Assembly: GCA_050186725.1 (NCBI GenBank)
Contig: JBFWYG010000011.1
Coordinates: 1-64,000, forward strand
Direction of reading: 5' to 3'
Length of the DNA: 64,000 bases
Origin: JADJYF01 sp050186725
GTDB taxonomy: Bacteria > Pseudomonadota > Gammaproteobacteria > Ga0077536
The notes under the pieces were generated by a model that did not search any database, had not been told where the DNA came from, and saw only the letters and a list, made by a program, of their open reading frames with translations. Below, in pieces: positions 36,288-45,922 of the stretch. The first letter of the stretch is position 1. Each line of letters starts with the position of its first letter. The translations under genes and the position numbers were made by a program.

Positions 36288-36664
36288 TCAGGAGGACTTG
36301 TGCTTCCTGTCGTATTCCCGCTCCCACTTCCTTGTAAAGGTTTCGACAGCGCGTTTCATCGCAGCCTGCTTGGTACGCTCGGCTTTCCGTTGCCGGGCTT
36401 CGGCCCTGCGCTTCGCGAGCCGCTCTCGAACTTCCGCTTGCGCGGCTTCGATGCGTGCCTGCTCGTCTTCAGGGGACGGGCTGCTCGCTGTCGTTACTTT
36501 TTTTTCGCGACCTTCTTACGGGCTGCCTTTTTCTTGGTGGCCTTCTTCGCCACCTTCTTCTTCGCTACCTTCTTCTTGGCGGCAGGCGCCTTCTTCTTGG
36601 CCACCTTCTTCTTTGCCACCGCGGCGACCTTCTTCTTCGCCGCCTTCTTCTTTGCCTTCGCCAT
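36288..36664 (-). CDS. Lys/Ala-rich histone-like protein with candidate programmed -1 frameshift
   Basis: Zero-frame product: 56 residues from ATG 36664 (GGGGG 7 bases upstream) to TAA 36494-36496, built of KKxA repeats like histone H1-type nucleoid proteins. The last codons read GCG AAA AAA AAG TAA, giving the slippery heptamer A-AAA-AAG directly before the stop. In the -1 frame 69 further codons are open to TGA 36288-36290, coding a charged helical tail (EDEQARIEAAQAEVRERLAK, later AVETFTRKWEREYDRKHK). That frame has no start codon before an internal ATG near its end, and a TAA stops it 20 bases before the heptamer. An AAGAAGG patch lies just upstream of the slip site. The alternative is a homopolymer length error: nine A's instead of eight would fuse the frames. 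Confidence 0.75.
36494..36664 (-). CDS. Zero-frame product of the histone-like gene
   Basis: 56-residue product read without frameshifting, beginning MAKAKKKAAKKKVAAVAK and ending RKKVAKKK. More than half of its residues are Lys. Such proteins bind DNA nonspecifically and are often growth-phase regulated. Listed separately because this is what conventional annotation would report; the longer product is described in the overlapping entry. Confidence 0.8.
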   Translation of the reverse strand: MAKAKKKAAKKKVAAVAKKKVAKKKAPAAKKKVAKKKVAKKATKKKAARKKVAKKK

Positions 36665-36720
36665 GTACAGGCCCCCTTTCAACTATTGGTTGAGGTTAAT
36701 AACGCAACACCACGGTGGCC

Positions 36721-36749
36721 TATATACATCACAAAAAAGTTAACTGCAA
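36721..36749 (-). promoter_or_regulatory. Strong promoter of the histone-like gene
   Basis: TTGCAG (36744-36749) and TATATA (36721-36726) are exactly 17 bases apart on the minus strand, with an AT-rich spacer containing six T's. The start of the gene is about 57 bases downstream. The -35 hexamer lies inside the CTGCAA/TTGCAG inverted repeat. Confidence 0.7.
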
Positions 36750-36760
36750 CGAAATTGCAG
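36744..36760 (-). terminator. CTGCAA/TTGCAG hairpin after adk, overlapping the next promoter
   Basis: A perfect 6-bp stem with a 5-base loop is followed on the minus strand by TTAACTTTTTT, so it can end adk transcripts. It also covers the -35 of the histone-like promoter, which makes an operator role possible. A 14-base palindrome TGCATGCGCATGCA lies just before it (about 36770-36783). Confidence 0.5.
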
Positions 36761-36861
36761 ATTTTTTTTGCATGCGCATGCATTCCGTGCTACGCCCACG
36801 CGGCGCGCGCGACCTTGCAGTACATGTCGGCACGCATCGCTCCAGCTTTACTCGCGGGCGA

Positions 36862-37512
36862 TCAAGCTTCGATGGCCGCGATGATCTTGCGCTTGATCGC
36901 ATCGACTTCACCGATGCCGTCGACGCGCACGTACTTCAGTCCGCTGTTGCCACTCGCCTGCGCCGAATACAGATCGATCAATGGCGCGGTCTGCTCGTGA
37001 TACACAGCAAGGCGCTTGCGCACGGTGTCTTCGCGATCGTCGTCACGCTGGATCAGATCCTCGCCGGTGATGTCGTCCTTGCCGGCGACCTTGGGCGGGT
37101 TGAACACCACGTGATAGGAACGTCCGGAAGCGAGGTGCACACGACGACCCGACATGCGTCGCACGATCTCCTCGTCGTCGACCGCTATTTCCACCACCAC
37201 GTCGATGCTGACGCCGGCCGCGGCGAGTCCGTCGGCCTGCGGAATGGTGCGCGGGAAGCCGTCGAACAGGAAACCGCGCGCGCAGTCCGGCGCCTGCACG
37301 CGTTCGCCGATGAGCCCGAGAATGATGTCGTCGGACACCAGGCCACCGGCGTCCATGATGCCTTTGGCCGCGAGGCCGAGCGGCGTACCCTCGCGCACCG
37401 CGGCGCGGAGCATGTCACCGGTGGAAATCTTGGGAATGCCGAAGTGCGCGCAGAGCAGATCGCCCTGGGTGCCTTTGCCGGCGCCCGGCCCTCCTAGCAG
37501 AATGAGTCGCAT
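36862..37512 (-). CDS. adk: Adenylate kinase
   Basis: 216-residue phosphotransferase interconverting ATP + AMP and 2 ADP. The P-loop is GGPGAGKGTQ, the AMP site includes STGDMLRAAV and GFLFDGFPRTIPQA, and the LID (about 122-160) is the long form without zinc Cys: GRRVHLASGRSYHVVFNPPK. Length is standard. It sits alone, followed by the histone-like gene on the same strand and facing away from the Mth938-like gene. Confidence 0.97.
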   Translation of the reverse strand: MRLILLGGPGAGKGTQGDLLCAHFGIPKISTGDMLRAAVREGTPLGLAAKGIMDAGGLVSDDIILGLIGERVQAPDCARGFLFDGFPRTIPQADGLAAAGVSIDVVVEIAVDDEEIVRRMSGRRVHLASGRSYHVVFNPPKVAGKDDITGEDLIQRDDDREDTVRKRLAVYHEQTAPLIDLYSAQASGNSGLKYVRVDGIGEVDAIKRKIIAAIEA

Positions 37513-37654
37513 GCCTGTTCCCTCGTCAGTTGCTGTGGAATTCGTGGCCCTGGCGCGGCGCGCCGCCAGGGGCGGTCCGCGCGGCGGCGAGCCTGCTCGC
37601 TCGGCGCCGTGCTGCGCTTAGAATGAGCGGGCGCAGATTATCGCCGTCCAGCCC

Positions 37655-38026
37655 ATGAAAATCGATTTCGATCCGCCCCCCGGTGTCATTACCATCGCCG
37701 CCTACGGCCCAGGCTGGATTCGCGTACGCGATCAGCGTATCGAGGTGCCCTGCGTGGTGGCGATGGACGGCGTGCACCGGGAACTGCTGCCGGCTCGACT
37801 CGAAGAACTGGGGGCCGAGCACCTCGACCGCGTGCTGGCGCTCGGCCCGGAGATCGTGCTGCTCGGGACCGGCGCTCGGCAACACTTCGTCGATGTCGCG
37901 CTGGTCGCGCGCCTGGCGAGTGCCGGCGTGGCGCTCGAGATGATGGACACCGGTGCCGCCTGCCGTCTGTTCAACATTCTGAGCAGCGAGGATCGCGCCG
38001 TCGCGGCGGCGCTGTTCATGATCTGA
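37655..38026 (+). CDS. Mth938-like (DUF498) domain protein
   Basis: 123 residues. The fold matches the Mth938/NDUFAF3-like family: FDPPPGVITIAAYGPGWIRV at the start, EIVLLGTGARQHFVDVAL in the centre, and MDTGAACRLFNILSSEDRAVAAALF at the end. Bacterial members have no established function; the mitochondrial relative assists complex I assembly. A TAGAAT at 37619-37624, 31 bases before the ATG, could be its -10. It stands between the divergent adk and the convergent rpoS. Confidence 0.85.
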   Translation: MKIDFDPPPGVITIAAYGPGWIRVRDQRIEVPCVVAMDGVHRELLPARLEELGAEHLDRVLALGPEIVLLGTGARQHFVDVALVARLASAGVALEMMDTGAACRLFNILSSEDRAVAAALFMI

Positions 38027-38054
38027 CGGCACGCCGGGCAGTAAGCCCCGGCCC

Positions 38055-39116
38055 TCACAGATCGGCGAACAGGGCGTCGACCGAGAAACCCTCGCGCTCG
38101 AGGATGTGCCGCAGGCGACGCAGCGCTTCGATCTGGATCTGGCGGACGCGCTCGCGGGTCACGCCGATCTCGTTACCGACCTCCTCCAGCGTGGCGATCT
38201 CGCGACCGTTCAGGCCGAAGCGCCGCTCCACCACCGCGCGCTGCTTGTCGTTCAGCTGCTTGAGCCAGGTGGCGAGATGACGCTGCACGTCCTCGTCCTG
38301 CAGCAGGTGCGCCGGATCGCGATTGTGCTCGTCGGGAATGGTTTCCAGCAGCGAACGCTCGGAGTCACGCTCGGCCGGCACGTCCACCGAGGCGATGCGC
38401 TCGTTCAAGCCGAGCATGCGCTTGACGTCGTCGAGCGGCCGATCGAGCAGCGTGGCCACGTCCTCCGGGCTCGGTTCGCGATCGAGTTTCTGCGCCAGCT
38501 GGCGGGCAGCGCGCAGGTAGATGTTGATTTCCTTGATCACGTGTATCGGCAGACGGATGGTGCGCGTCTGGTTCATCAGCGCGCGCTCGATGGTCTGTCG
38601 AATCCACCAGGTGGCGTAGGTGGAGAAACGGAAGCCGCGCTCGGGATCGAACTTCTCCACCGCGCGAATGAGTCCCAGGTTGCCCTCCTCGATGAGGTCG
38701 AGCAGGGCCAGGCCGCGGTTCATGTAGCGCCGCGCGATCTTCACCACCAGGCGCAGGTTGCTCTCGATCATGCGCTTGCGCGCCAGACCGTCACCACGCA
38801 GCGCGAGGCGCGAGAACTTGACCTCCTCCTCCGCCGTCAGCAGCGGGGAGAAGCCGATTTCGTTGAGATAGAGACGAGTGGCGTCCATGTCGCCCTGGGA
38901 CACCTCGCCCGGGGCGAACTGTGGCGTCTCGGCGCTGACCTCGCCCTCGAGGGCGGCCGCCTCGCCTAGCGCTTCGAAGTCTGGTTCGAGTTCGGCCAGT
39001 TCGCCGTCGGCGTCGAGTTCGGTGTCGAACTCCGCCTCGGCATCGCCCGGGCCACCGCTCTCGGTCAGGTCGTCGGACGCTTCGCTTGCGGGATCTTTGC
39101 CTCGGGGTCCGGCCAT
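38055..39116 (-). CDS. rpoS: RNA polymerase sigma factor RpoS
   Basis: 353-residue stationary-phase/general stress sigma factor. After an acidic N-terminal segment (region 1.1-like, about 1-75) come region 1.2 (DATRLYLNEIGFSPLLTAEEE), region 2 with GLALLDLIEEGNLGLIRAVEKFDPERGF split around the -10-recognition helix STYATWWIRQTIERA, region 3, and region 4 (RERVRQIQIEALRRLRHIL). The order nlpD-rpoS, with a short 13-base gap, is conserved. GGAG lies 5-8 bases before the ATG. As in relatives, rpoS may also be transcribed from a promoter inside nlpD, but none was clear. Confidence 0.97.
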   Translation of the reverse strand: MAGPRGKDPASEASDDLTESGGPGDAEAEFDTELDADGELAELEPDFEALGEAAALEGEVSAETPQFAPGEVSQGDMDATRLYLNEIGFSPLLTAEEEVKFSRLALRGDGLARKRMIESNLRLVVKIARRYMNRGLALLDLIEEGNLGLIRAVEKFDPERGFRFSTYATWWIRQTIERALMNQTRTIRLPIHVIKEINIYLRAARQLAQKLDREPSPEDVATLLDRPLDDVKRMLGLNERIASVDVPAERDSERSLLETIPDEHNRDPAHLLQDEDVQRHLATWLKQLNDKQRAVVERRFGLNGREIATLEEVGNEIGVTRERVRQIQIEALRRLRHILEREGFSVDALFADL

Positions 39117-39129
39117 CGGTGCTCCACGG

Positions 39130-40110
39130 CTAGCGGCTCGGCAAGTACTGCAGGGGATCTACCGCCTTACCGTTTCGACGTATCTCGAAGTGCAGCATGA
39201 CGTCGGCAGTGTCCGAATTCCCCATTCGTGCAATCGGGTCTCCCGCAGCGACGTGGTGGCCTTCCTTGACCAGGCGCGCTTCATTGTGCGCGTAGGCGCT
39301 GAGGAACGTATCGTTGTGCTTGATGATGATAAGCTCGCCGTATCCTCGCAGTCCACTTCCGCTATATACCACCGCGCCGCCCGCCGCGGCACGCACCGCC
39401 GAGCCGCGCGCGCCGCGAATGTCGATGCCGGCGTTCACCGCGCCGGTGGCCGCCGCACTCACCTTGCCCTGTGCAGGCCAACTCCAGCGCACACCGTCAC
39501 GCGTCACGCTCGCGCCGCGCGCCCCAGGCGTGTCCGCGGGCGCGACCTCGACCTTGGCATCCGCGACCGACGTGGCATCCGGCACATCCACGCGCGTCGG
39601 CGTCGGTGGCGGCGCGGGCGAACGCGACGCGCTGCTCGACGCAGCCGGTGTGGCCGCAACCGCGGGGGCAGGCAAGGACGTGGCGCCAGGCGGCAGGCGC
39701 GGCCCGCTCGTCACCGTGGCTGGAGAGGTCGGTGCGGGTACCATGCGCGGCGCCTGGGCGGGCGCGGGTGGCGGCGCCGGCGGACGCAGCTTCAGTGTGC
39801 GACCGACCACGATCAGATCGGGGTTGTCGATGTCATTCCAGCGCGCGAGGTCGCGCACGTCGAGACCGTAGCGCCAGGCGATGGTGAGCAGCTTGTCACC
39901 GGGCGCGACCACGTGCGTAGCCGGCGGCGGCTGCAACTGGCGAGTGCCACGCGCCTCGTCGAGCGCCGGTCGCGCCGGCGCCGGACGCGTGGCCGCCGGC
40001 GAACTCGGCAGGGCGTTCTTCTGTTCGATGGGCGCGCGGTTGTCCGTCGCGCAGCCGCACAGCGCGAGCAGCGCCATGCCCACCGCGCCGAGGCGCCAGC
40101 GACCGTTCAT
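39130..40110 (-). CDS. nlpD: NlpD: LysM / M23-like divisome lipoprotein
   Basis: 326 residues. Lipoprotein signal MNGRWRLGAVGMALLALCGC, a LysM domain near 62-105 (HVVAPGDKLLTIAWRYGLDV), a long Ala/Pro-rich linker, and a C-terminal M23 (LytM) domain: GIDIRGARGSAVRAAAGG, RGYGELIIIKHNDTFLSAYAHN and VMLHFEIRRNGKAVDPLQYL. The zinc ligands are incomplete (NAGIDI in place of HxGID; MLHFE in place of HLHFE), as in E. coli NlpD, which activates the amidase AmiC rather than cutting peptidoglycan. Its ATG overlaps the pcm stop in an ATGA. Confidence 0.94.
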   Translation of the reverse strand: MNGRWRLGAVGMALLALCGCATDNRAPIEQKNALPSSPAATRPAPARPALDEARGTRQLQPPPATHVVAPGDKLLTIAWRYGLDVRDLARWNDIDNPDLIVVGRTLKLRPPAPPPAPAQAPRMVPAPTSPATVTSGPRLPPGATSLPAPAVAATPAASSSASRSPAPPPTPTRVDVPDATSVADAKVEVAPADTPGARGASVTRDGVRWSWPAQGKVSAAATGAVNAGIDIRGARGSAVRAAAGGAVVYSGSGLRGYGELIIIKHNDTFLSAYAHNEARLVKEGHHVAAGDPIARMGNSDTADVMLHFEIRRNGKAVDPLQYLPSR

Positions 40111-40742
40111 TGTTCCAGTCCTTCCAGCAAGGGCACGAAGCTCACCCGTTCAAGCAAGGTCTCGCTGATGCCCTGCTCGCCGCGCGTGTACAGGCACATC
40201 TGCTGATGGCCCGCGCGACCGACCGGAATGATCAGTCGCCCGCCGATCGCAAGTTGTTCGAACAGCGCCGGCGGGACCGTGACCGGCGCGGCGGCCACCA
40301 GGATCGCGTCGTACGGCGCATAGGCCGGCCAGCCCTGGTAGCCGTCGCCATGACGCACACGCACGTTGGTGATGCGCATTTCCATCAAGCGCGTGCGCAG
40401 CTTGTTTGCGAGGGCGGCGAGACGCTCGACGCTGAACACGCGTCCCGCGAGCTGCGCCAGCACCGCGGTCTGGTAACCGCAGCCCGCGCCGACTTCCAGC
40501 ACGCGCGTCAGCGGTCCGGTGGTGTAGAGCGCCGCGGTCATGGCGGCGACGATGTAGGGCTGGGAGATGGTCTGGCCGAAGCCGATGGGCAGCGCGGTGT
40601 TCTCGTAGGCGCGGCTCGCGAGTGCCTCGTCGACGAACAAGTGGCGGGGCGTGGTGCGCATCACTTCCAGCACGGCTTCGGTCTCGATCCCCATGCGACG
40701 CAGCTGGTCCACCAGGCGATTGCGCGCGCGCTGGGACGTCAT
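40107..40742 (-). CDS. pcm: Protein-L-isoaspartate O-methyltransferase
   Basis: 211-residue repair methyltransferase for isoaspartyl residues. RNRLVDQLRRMGI is the start region; the active-site strand ALPIGFGQTISQPYIVA, SAM loop VLEVGAGCGYQTAVLA, GDGYQGWPAYAPYDAILV and the C-terminal VSFVPLLEG are typical. ATG 40742 gives a length near the E. coli 208; GTG starts 18-36 bases upstream are possible because the family often extends before GIGMTSQ. It begins the pcm-nlpD-rpoS run. Its usual upstream neighbour surE is absent; argF lies there instead. A second, divergent PCMT-like gene occurs at 1491. Confidence 0.94.
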   Translation of the reverse strand: MTSQRARNRLVDQLRRMGIETEAVLEVMRTTPRHLFVDEALASRAYENTALPIGFGQTISQPYIVAAMTAALYTTGPLTRVLEVGAGCGYQTAVLAQLAGRVFSVERLAALANKLRTRLMEMRITNVRVRHGDGYQGWPAYAPYDAILVAAAPVTVPPALFEQLAIGGRLIIPVGRAGHQQMCLYTRGEQGISETLLERVSFVPLLEGLEQ

Positions 40743-40803
40743 GCCTATGCCACGGGGGTCGGCCACTCGCTTGTGCACTTCGCTGGAGTCGATTTGCGCG
40801 GTG

Positions 40804-40832
40804 ACGGTAGCGACCGCGTCGGGCAGTGTCAA
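40804..40832 (-). promoter_or_regulatory. Candidate promoter for pcm-nlpD-rpoS
   Basis: A perfect TTGACA (40827-40832) is followed 17 bases later on the minus strand by TACCGT (40804-40809), between argF and pcm. The -10 is weak, but the position, about 60 bases before the pcm start, is right for the stress-operon promoter. Confidence 0.55.
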
Positions 40833-40852
40833 ATCGCCATCCGGCGCCGCGC

Positions 40853-41755
<903 letters not shown>

Positions 41756-41768
41756 GGCCGCGCGCCGC

Positions 41769-42959
<1,191 letters not shown>

Positions 42960-42976
42960 AGTGCCTACCCCGCCCC

Positions 42977-43006
42977 AAAAAAACGAAACCCGACCGCGTG
43001 GCCGGG
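42977..43006 (-). terminator. Terminator-like hairpin in the argD leader (possible attenuator)
   Basis: On the minus strand CCCGGCC-ACGC-GGTCGGG (one G-U pair) is followed by TTTCGTTTTTTT, only 18 bases before the argD ATG and after the predicted promoter. No other minus-strand gene ends here, so it must act on the argD leader itself. Confidence 0.75.
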
Positions 43007-43087
43007 CTGTGACTGTCACTCGGTGCCGCCTGGCCGCGCGCGGCTGCCAGCGCGCGGGCGGCGTCCCGGCTGCGACCGGGACCCGGC

Positions 43088-43116
43088 ATTGTGCGAAAGT
43101 GTGCCCTATCATGCAA
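43088..43116 (-). promoter_or_regulatory. Candidate argD promoter
   Basis: TTGCAT (43111-43116) and CACAAT (43088-43093) are 17 bases apart on the minus strand. A perfect 7-bp hairpin GTCCCGG/CCGGGAC (43063-43082) begins at or just after the expected transcript start. Confidence 0.42.
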
Positions 43117-43158
43117 CTCGCCCCTCGGGCGAAAAGCCCATGGAAACGGTGAGATAGA

Positions 43159-44685
43159 GTGGATGCCATAGAACTCGCGCTGTTCGCCAACCGGCTGCGC
43201 GCGGTGTGCCGCGAGATGGGCGCGACGCTGCGCCGCGCCGCGCTGTCGCCCAACATCAGGGACCGTCTCGACTATTCCTGCGCACTATTCGACGCGCAGG
43301 GAGAGCTGTGCGCCCAGGCCGCCCACATTCCCGTGCACCTCGGCTCGATGGCCTACGCGATGCGCGAGGTGATCGGCGCGCTGACGTGGCGCGCGGGTGA
43401 TCTGGTCATCGTCAACGACCCGTTCATCGGCGGCACCCATCTGCCGGACGTCACGCTGATCGCCCCCCTCTGCGTCGACGACCGGCCGCTGGCCTTCGTC
43501 GCCAACCGCGCCCATCACGCCGACATCGGCTGCGCCCGACCGGGCTCCATGCCGCTCGCCCGTCGACTGGACGAGGAAGGCCTGGTGCTCGCGCCGCGCC
43601 ACCTGGTGCGCGCCGGCGTGCCCGATGCCGACACCCACGCCCTGCTCGCTGCCCGGCTGCGCAATCCGCGCGACACGCTGGCCGATCTGGCCGCGCAGGC
43701 GAGCGCCAATCGCACCGGGCTGGCGCGGCTCGATGGACTCGTGACACGCATGGGCGCGACCGCCTTCGACGCCGGGCTTGCACGCGTGAACGCGCATGCC
43801 GAAGCGCTCGCGCGTGGCGCGCTCGCCGAGCTGCCGTCGGGCGTGTATCGCCACCGCGACTGGCTGGACGGTGACGGCATCGAGCCGGGCGCCATACCGC
43901 TCGCGGTGGAAGTGACGCTTGGCGGCGGTGCCGCGCGGGTCGACTTCACAGGCAGCGCGGCCGCCGTGGCGGGCAATCTCAACTGCTCCCTCGCGGTCAC
44001 GGCCGCGGCGGTCTACTACGCCTTCTACGCGCTGATGCCCCCCGACACGCCACCCTGCGCCGGCTCACTGCGTCCCCTCGACATCGTCGCTCCGGCGGGC
44101 TGCGTGCTGAACGCGCACTATCCGAGCGCCGTCGCCGCCGGCAACTGCGAGACCAGCCAGCGTATCGTCGACCTGATCCTGGGTGCGCTCGCGCCCGCCC
44201 TGCCGGCCCGCATTCCGGCAGCGAGCCACGGCAGCATGAACAATGTCGCCATGGGCGGCGCCGGCTGGGACTACTACGAGACCATCGGCGGCGGCGCGGG
44301 CGGGCATGCGCGCGGACCGGGCCAGCCGGCGGTGCACACCCACATGACAAACACGCTCAACACGCCGGTCGAGGTGCTCGAGATGACCTACCCCTTGCGC
44401 GTGCGACGCTATGCCGTGCGCCGTGGCACGGGCGGCGCCGGACGCAACGCCGGCGGTGATGGCCTCCTGCGCGAATACGAGTTCCTCGACGGCGCCGCTG
44501 TCACCTTGCTGACGGAGCGACGTGAGCTCGCGCCCTGGGGCCTCGCCGGCGGCGCGCCGGGCGCACGGGGCGAGAACCATCTGAACGGCGAGCCGGTGCC
44601 GGGCAAGTGCGAACTGGACGTGGCGCGCGGCGACCGACTGACCATTGCCAGCGCCGGTGGCGGCGGCTGGGGCGGCGGCGAGTGA
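43159..44685 (+). CDS. Hydantoinase B/oxoprolinase-family protein (orphan HyuB)
   Basis: 508 residues, the HyuB half of ATP-dependent hydantoinase/5-oxoprolinase/acetone-carboxylase-like enzymes. Motifs: DRLDYSCALFDAQGELCAQA, HIPVHLGSMAYAMRE, VNDPFIGGTHLPDVTL, FVANRAHHADIG, FTGSAAAVAGNLNC, and TPVEVLEMTYPLRV near the end. The catalytic partner HyuA is not adjacent on either side, so it may act with a distant subunit or alone. The start is GTG at 43159, divergent from argD. The C-terminus (GGGGWGGGE) is Gly-rich. Confidence 0.85.
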   Translation: MDAIELALFANRLRAVCREMGATLRRAALSPNIRDRLDYSCALFDAQGELCAQAAHIPVHLGSMAYAMREVIGALTWRAGDLVIVNDPFIGGTHLPDVTLIAPLCVDDRPLAFVANRAHHADIGCARPGSMPLARRLDEEGLVLAPRHLVRAGVPDADTHALLAARLRNPRDTLADLAAQASANRTGLARLDGLVTRMGATAFDAGLARVNAHAEALARGALAELPSGVYRHRDWLDGDGIEPGAIPLAVEVTLGGGAARVDFTGSAAAVAGNLNCSLAVTAAAVYYAFYALMPPDTPPCAGSLRPLDIVAPAGCVLNAHYPSAVAAGNCETSQRIVDLILGALAPALPARIPAASHGSMNNVAMGGAGWDYYETIGGGAGGHARGPGQPAVHTHMTNTLNTPVEVLEMTYPLRVRRYAVRRGTGGAGRNAGGDGLLREYEFLDGAAVTLLTERRELAPWGLAGGAPGARGENHLNGEPVPGKCELDVARGDRLTIASAGGGGWGGGE

Positions 44686-44706
44686 TTCCCGCAGGTTTCT
44701 ACACGT

Positions 44707-44734
44707 TTTAAATCGGCCTTGAAATAACTAGACT
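44707..44734 (+). promoter_or_regulatory. Candidate grxD promoter
   Basis: TTTAAA (44707-44712) and TAGACT (44729-44734) are 16 bases apart in a locally AT-rich patch, about 75 bases before the grxD ATG. Confidence 0.4.
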
Positions 44735-44809
44735 CGCCGCCATGTGCGCAGGATGTCGCTCTCTATATATGTACCGGCGACGCGCATTCACCGCCTGACA
44801 GGAGCGTGT

Positions 44810-45124
44810 ATGGATCCCTTGGAACGCATCAAGAACATCGTCGAGTCGAATCCCATCGTGATTTTCATGAAGGGCACGCCTCAGTTTCCCCAGTGCGGCT
44901 TCTCGATGCGCACCGTGGAAGCCCTCAAGGCCTGCGGCGTGGACTTCCACGCCGTGGACGTGCTGTCCGAGCCCGAGTTTCGCCAGAACCTGCCGCGCTA
45001 CTCCGACTGGCCGACCTTCCCGCAGGTCTTCATCGGTGGCGAACTGGTCGGCGGCTGCGACATCGTGCTGGGCATGTACCAGAACGGTGACCTGCAGCGC
45101 ATGACGCAGGAAGCCGTGGCCTGA
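44810..45124 (+). CDS. grxD: Monothiol glutaredoxin Grx4
   Basis: 104-residue CGFS-type glutaredoxin that binds and passes [2Fe-2S] clusters. The motif FPQCGFSMRTVEAL holds the single active Cys; KGTPQFPQ, WPTFPQVFIGGELVGGCDIV (including the cis-Pro TFPQ) are family marks. ATG 44810 has a strong AGGAG 6 bases upstream; a longer frame from 44744 adds 22 non-conserved residues. It stands alone, convergent with dnaQ. Confidence 0.95.
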   Translation: MDPLERIKNIVESNPIVIFMKGTPQFPQCGFSMRTVEALKACGVDFHAVDVLSEPEFRQNLPRYSDWPTFPQVFIGGELVGGCDIVLGMYQNGDLQRMTQEAVA

Positions 45125-45139
45125 GTTTCCCGCCTGCCC

Positions 45140-45159
45140 GCCCGGCCGCTCGGCCGGGC
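45140..45159. terminator. Bidirectional GC hairpin between grxD and dnaQ
   Basis: GCCCGGCC-GCTC-GGCCGGGC is a perfect 8-bp stem between convergent genes. No T-tract follows on either strand, so intrinsic termination is doubtful although the position fits. Confidence 0.35.
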
Positions 45160-45193
45160 CGGCGCGCGGCGCCGGGCGGCGCCGCTCATCTCC

Positions 45194-45898
45194 TCAAGTC
45201 TTGAGCCACAGGCACGCACCGCGACTGGCTTTCTCCACGCCGGCCAGGGCGCGCTGGTGCGCTTCGAGTTCTTCCAGGCTGGGCGCCACCACGGTGAGGT
45301 TCAGCGGTCCGCGCGGATGCGCGGCCCGTGCGGCCCGCGCGCCACCGCGCTGGCGACCCGCGTCCAGCTCCAAGGTTGCCTGGCCGCCGGTCATGGCGAG
45401 GTAGACCTCTGCCAGCAGTTCGGCGTCGAGCAGGGCGCCGTGGCGTTCGCGGTGGGCGTTGCTGATCTCGTAACGGCGGCACAGCGCGTCCAGGCTGTTG
45501 CGCTGGCCGGGATGCATCTCGCGCGCGAGCTTGAGGGTGTCGAATACCGTGCAGTAGTCCGCGATCCGCCCCCAGGCCGCGCCCAAGAGACCGAGTTCCA
45601 TGTCGATGAACCCGACGTCGAAATTCGCGTTGTGGATCACCAGTTCCGCGCCGCGGATGAACTCCACGAACTCCATCGCGATCTCGGCGAACGGCGGCCG
45701 GTCGGCGAGGTCTTCCAGCGTGATGCCGTGCACAGCGACCGCGCCGGCGTCCATCTCCCGCTCCGGATTGATGAACTGCTGGTAACGCCGGTCGGTGATG
45801 CGCCGGTTGACGATTTCGACGCAGCCGATCTCGATGATGCGATGGCCCTGCGAGGCCTCGAGGCCGGTGGTTTCCGTATCCAGGACTATCTGGCGCAT
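45194..45898 (-). CDS. dnaQ: DNA polymerase III epsilon subunit
   Basis: 234-residue proofreading 3'-5' exonuclease. ExoI LDTETTGLEA, ExoII VIHNANFDVGFID, and ExoIII HGALLDAELLAEVYL give the DEDDh catalytic set. The C-terminal part after residue about 185 is the flexible tail that binds the alpha subunit. The pair with rnhA on the same strand, 24 bases upstream, is conserved in Gammaproteobacteria. Confidence 0.95.
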   Translation of the reverse strand: MRQIVLDTETTGLEASQGHRIIEIGCVEIVNRRITDRRYQQFINPEREMDAGAVAVHGITLEDLADRPPFAEIAMEFVEFIRGAELVIHNANFDVGFIDMELGLLGAAWGRIADYCTVFDTLKLAREMHPGQRNSLDALCRRYEISNAHRERHGALLDAELLAEVYLAMTGGQATLELDAGRQRGGARAARAAHPRGPLNLTVVAPSLEELEAHQRALAGVEKASRGACLWLKT

Positions 45899-45922
45899 GC
45901 TGTTCTCCCGGAGCGCGGCGCG

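Noticed and set aside
36482..36743. Hydrophobic Phe/Leu-rich plus-strand frame near the histone-like gene
   Set aside because: It is the reverse of Lys codons (CTT, TTC), a predictable artefact of the poly-Lys gene.
43088..43116. Arg-containing leader peptide for argD attenuation
   Set aside because: The only ATG overlaps the -10 element and its frame does not stop before argD, so no leader peptide is supported.
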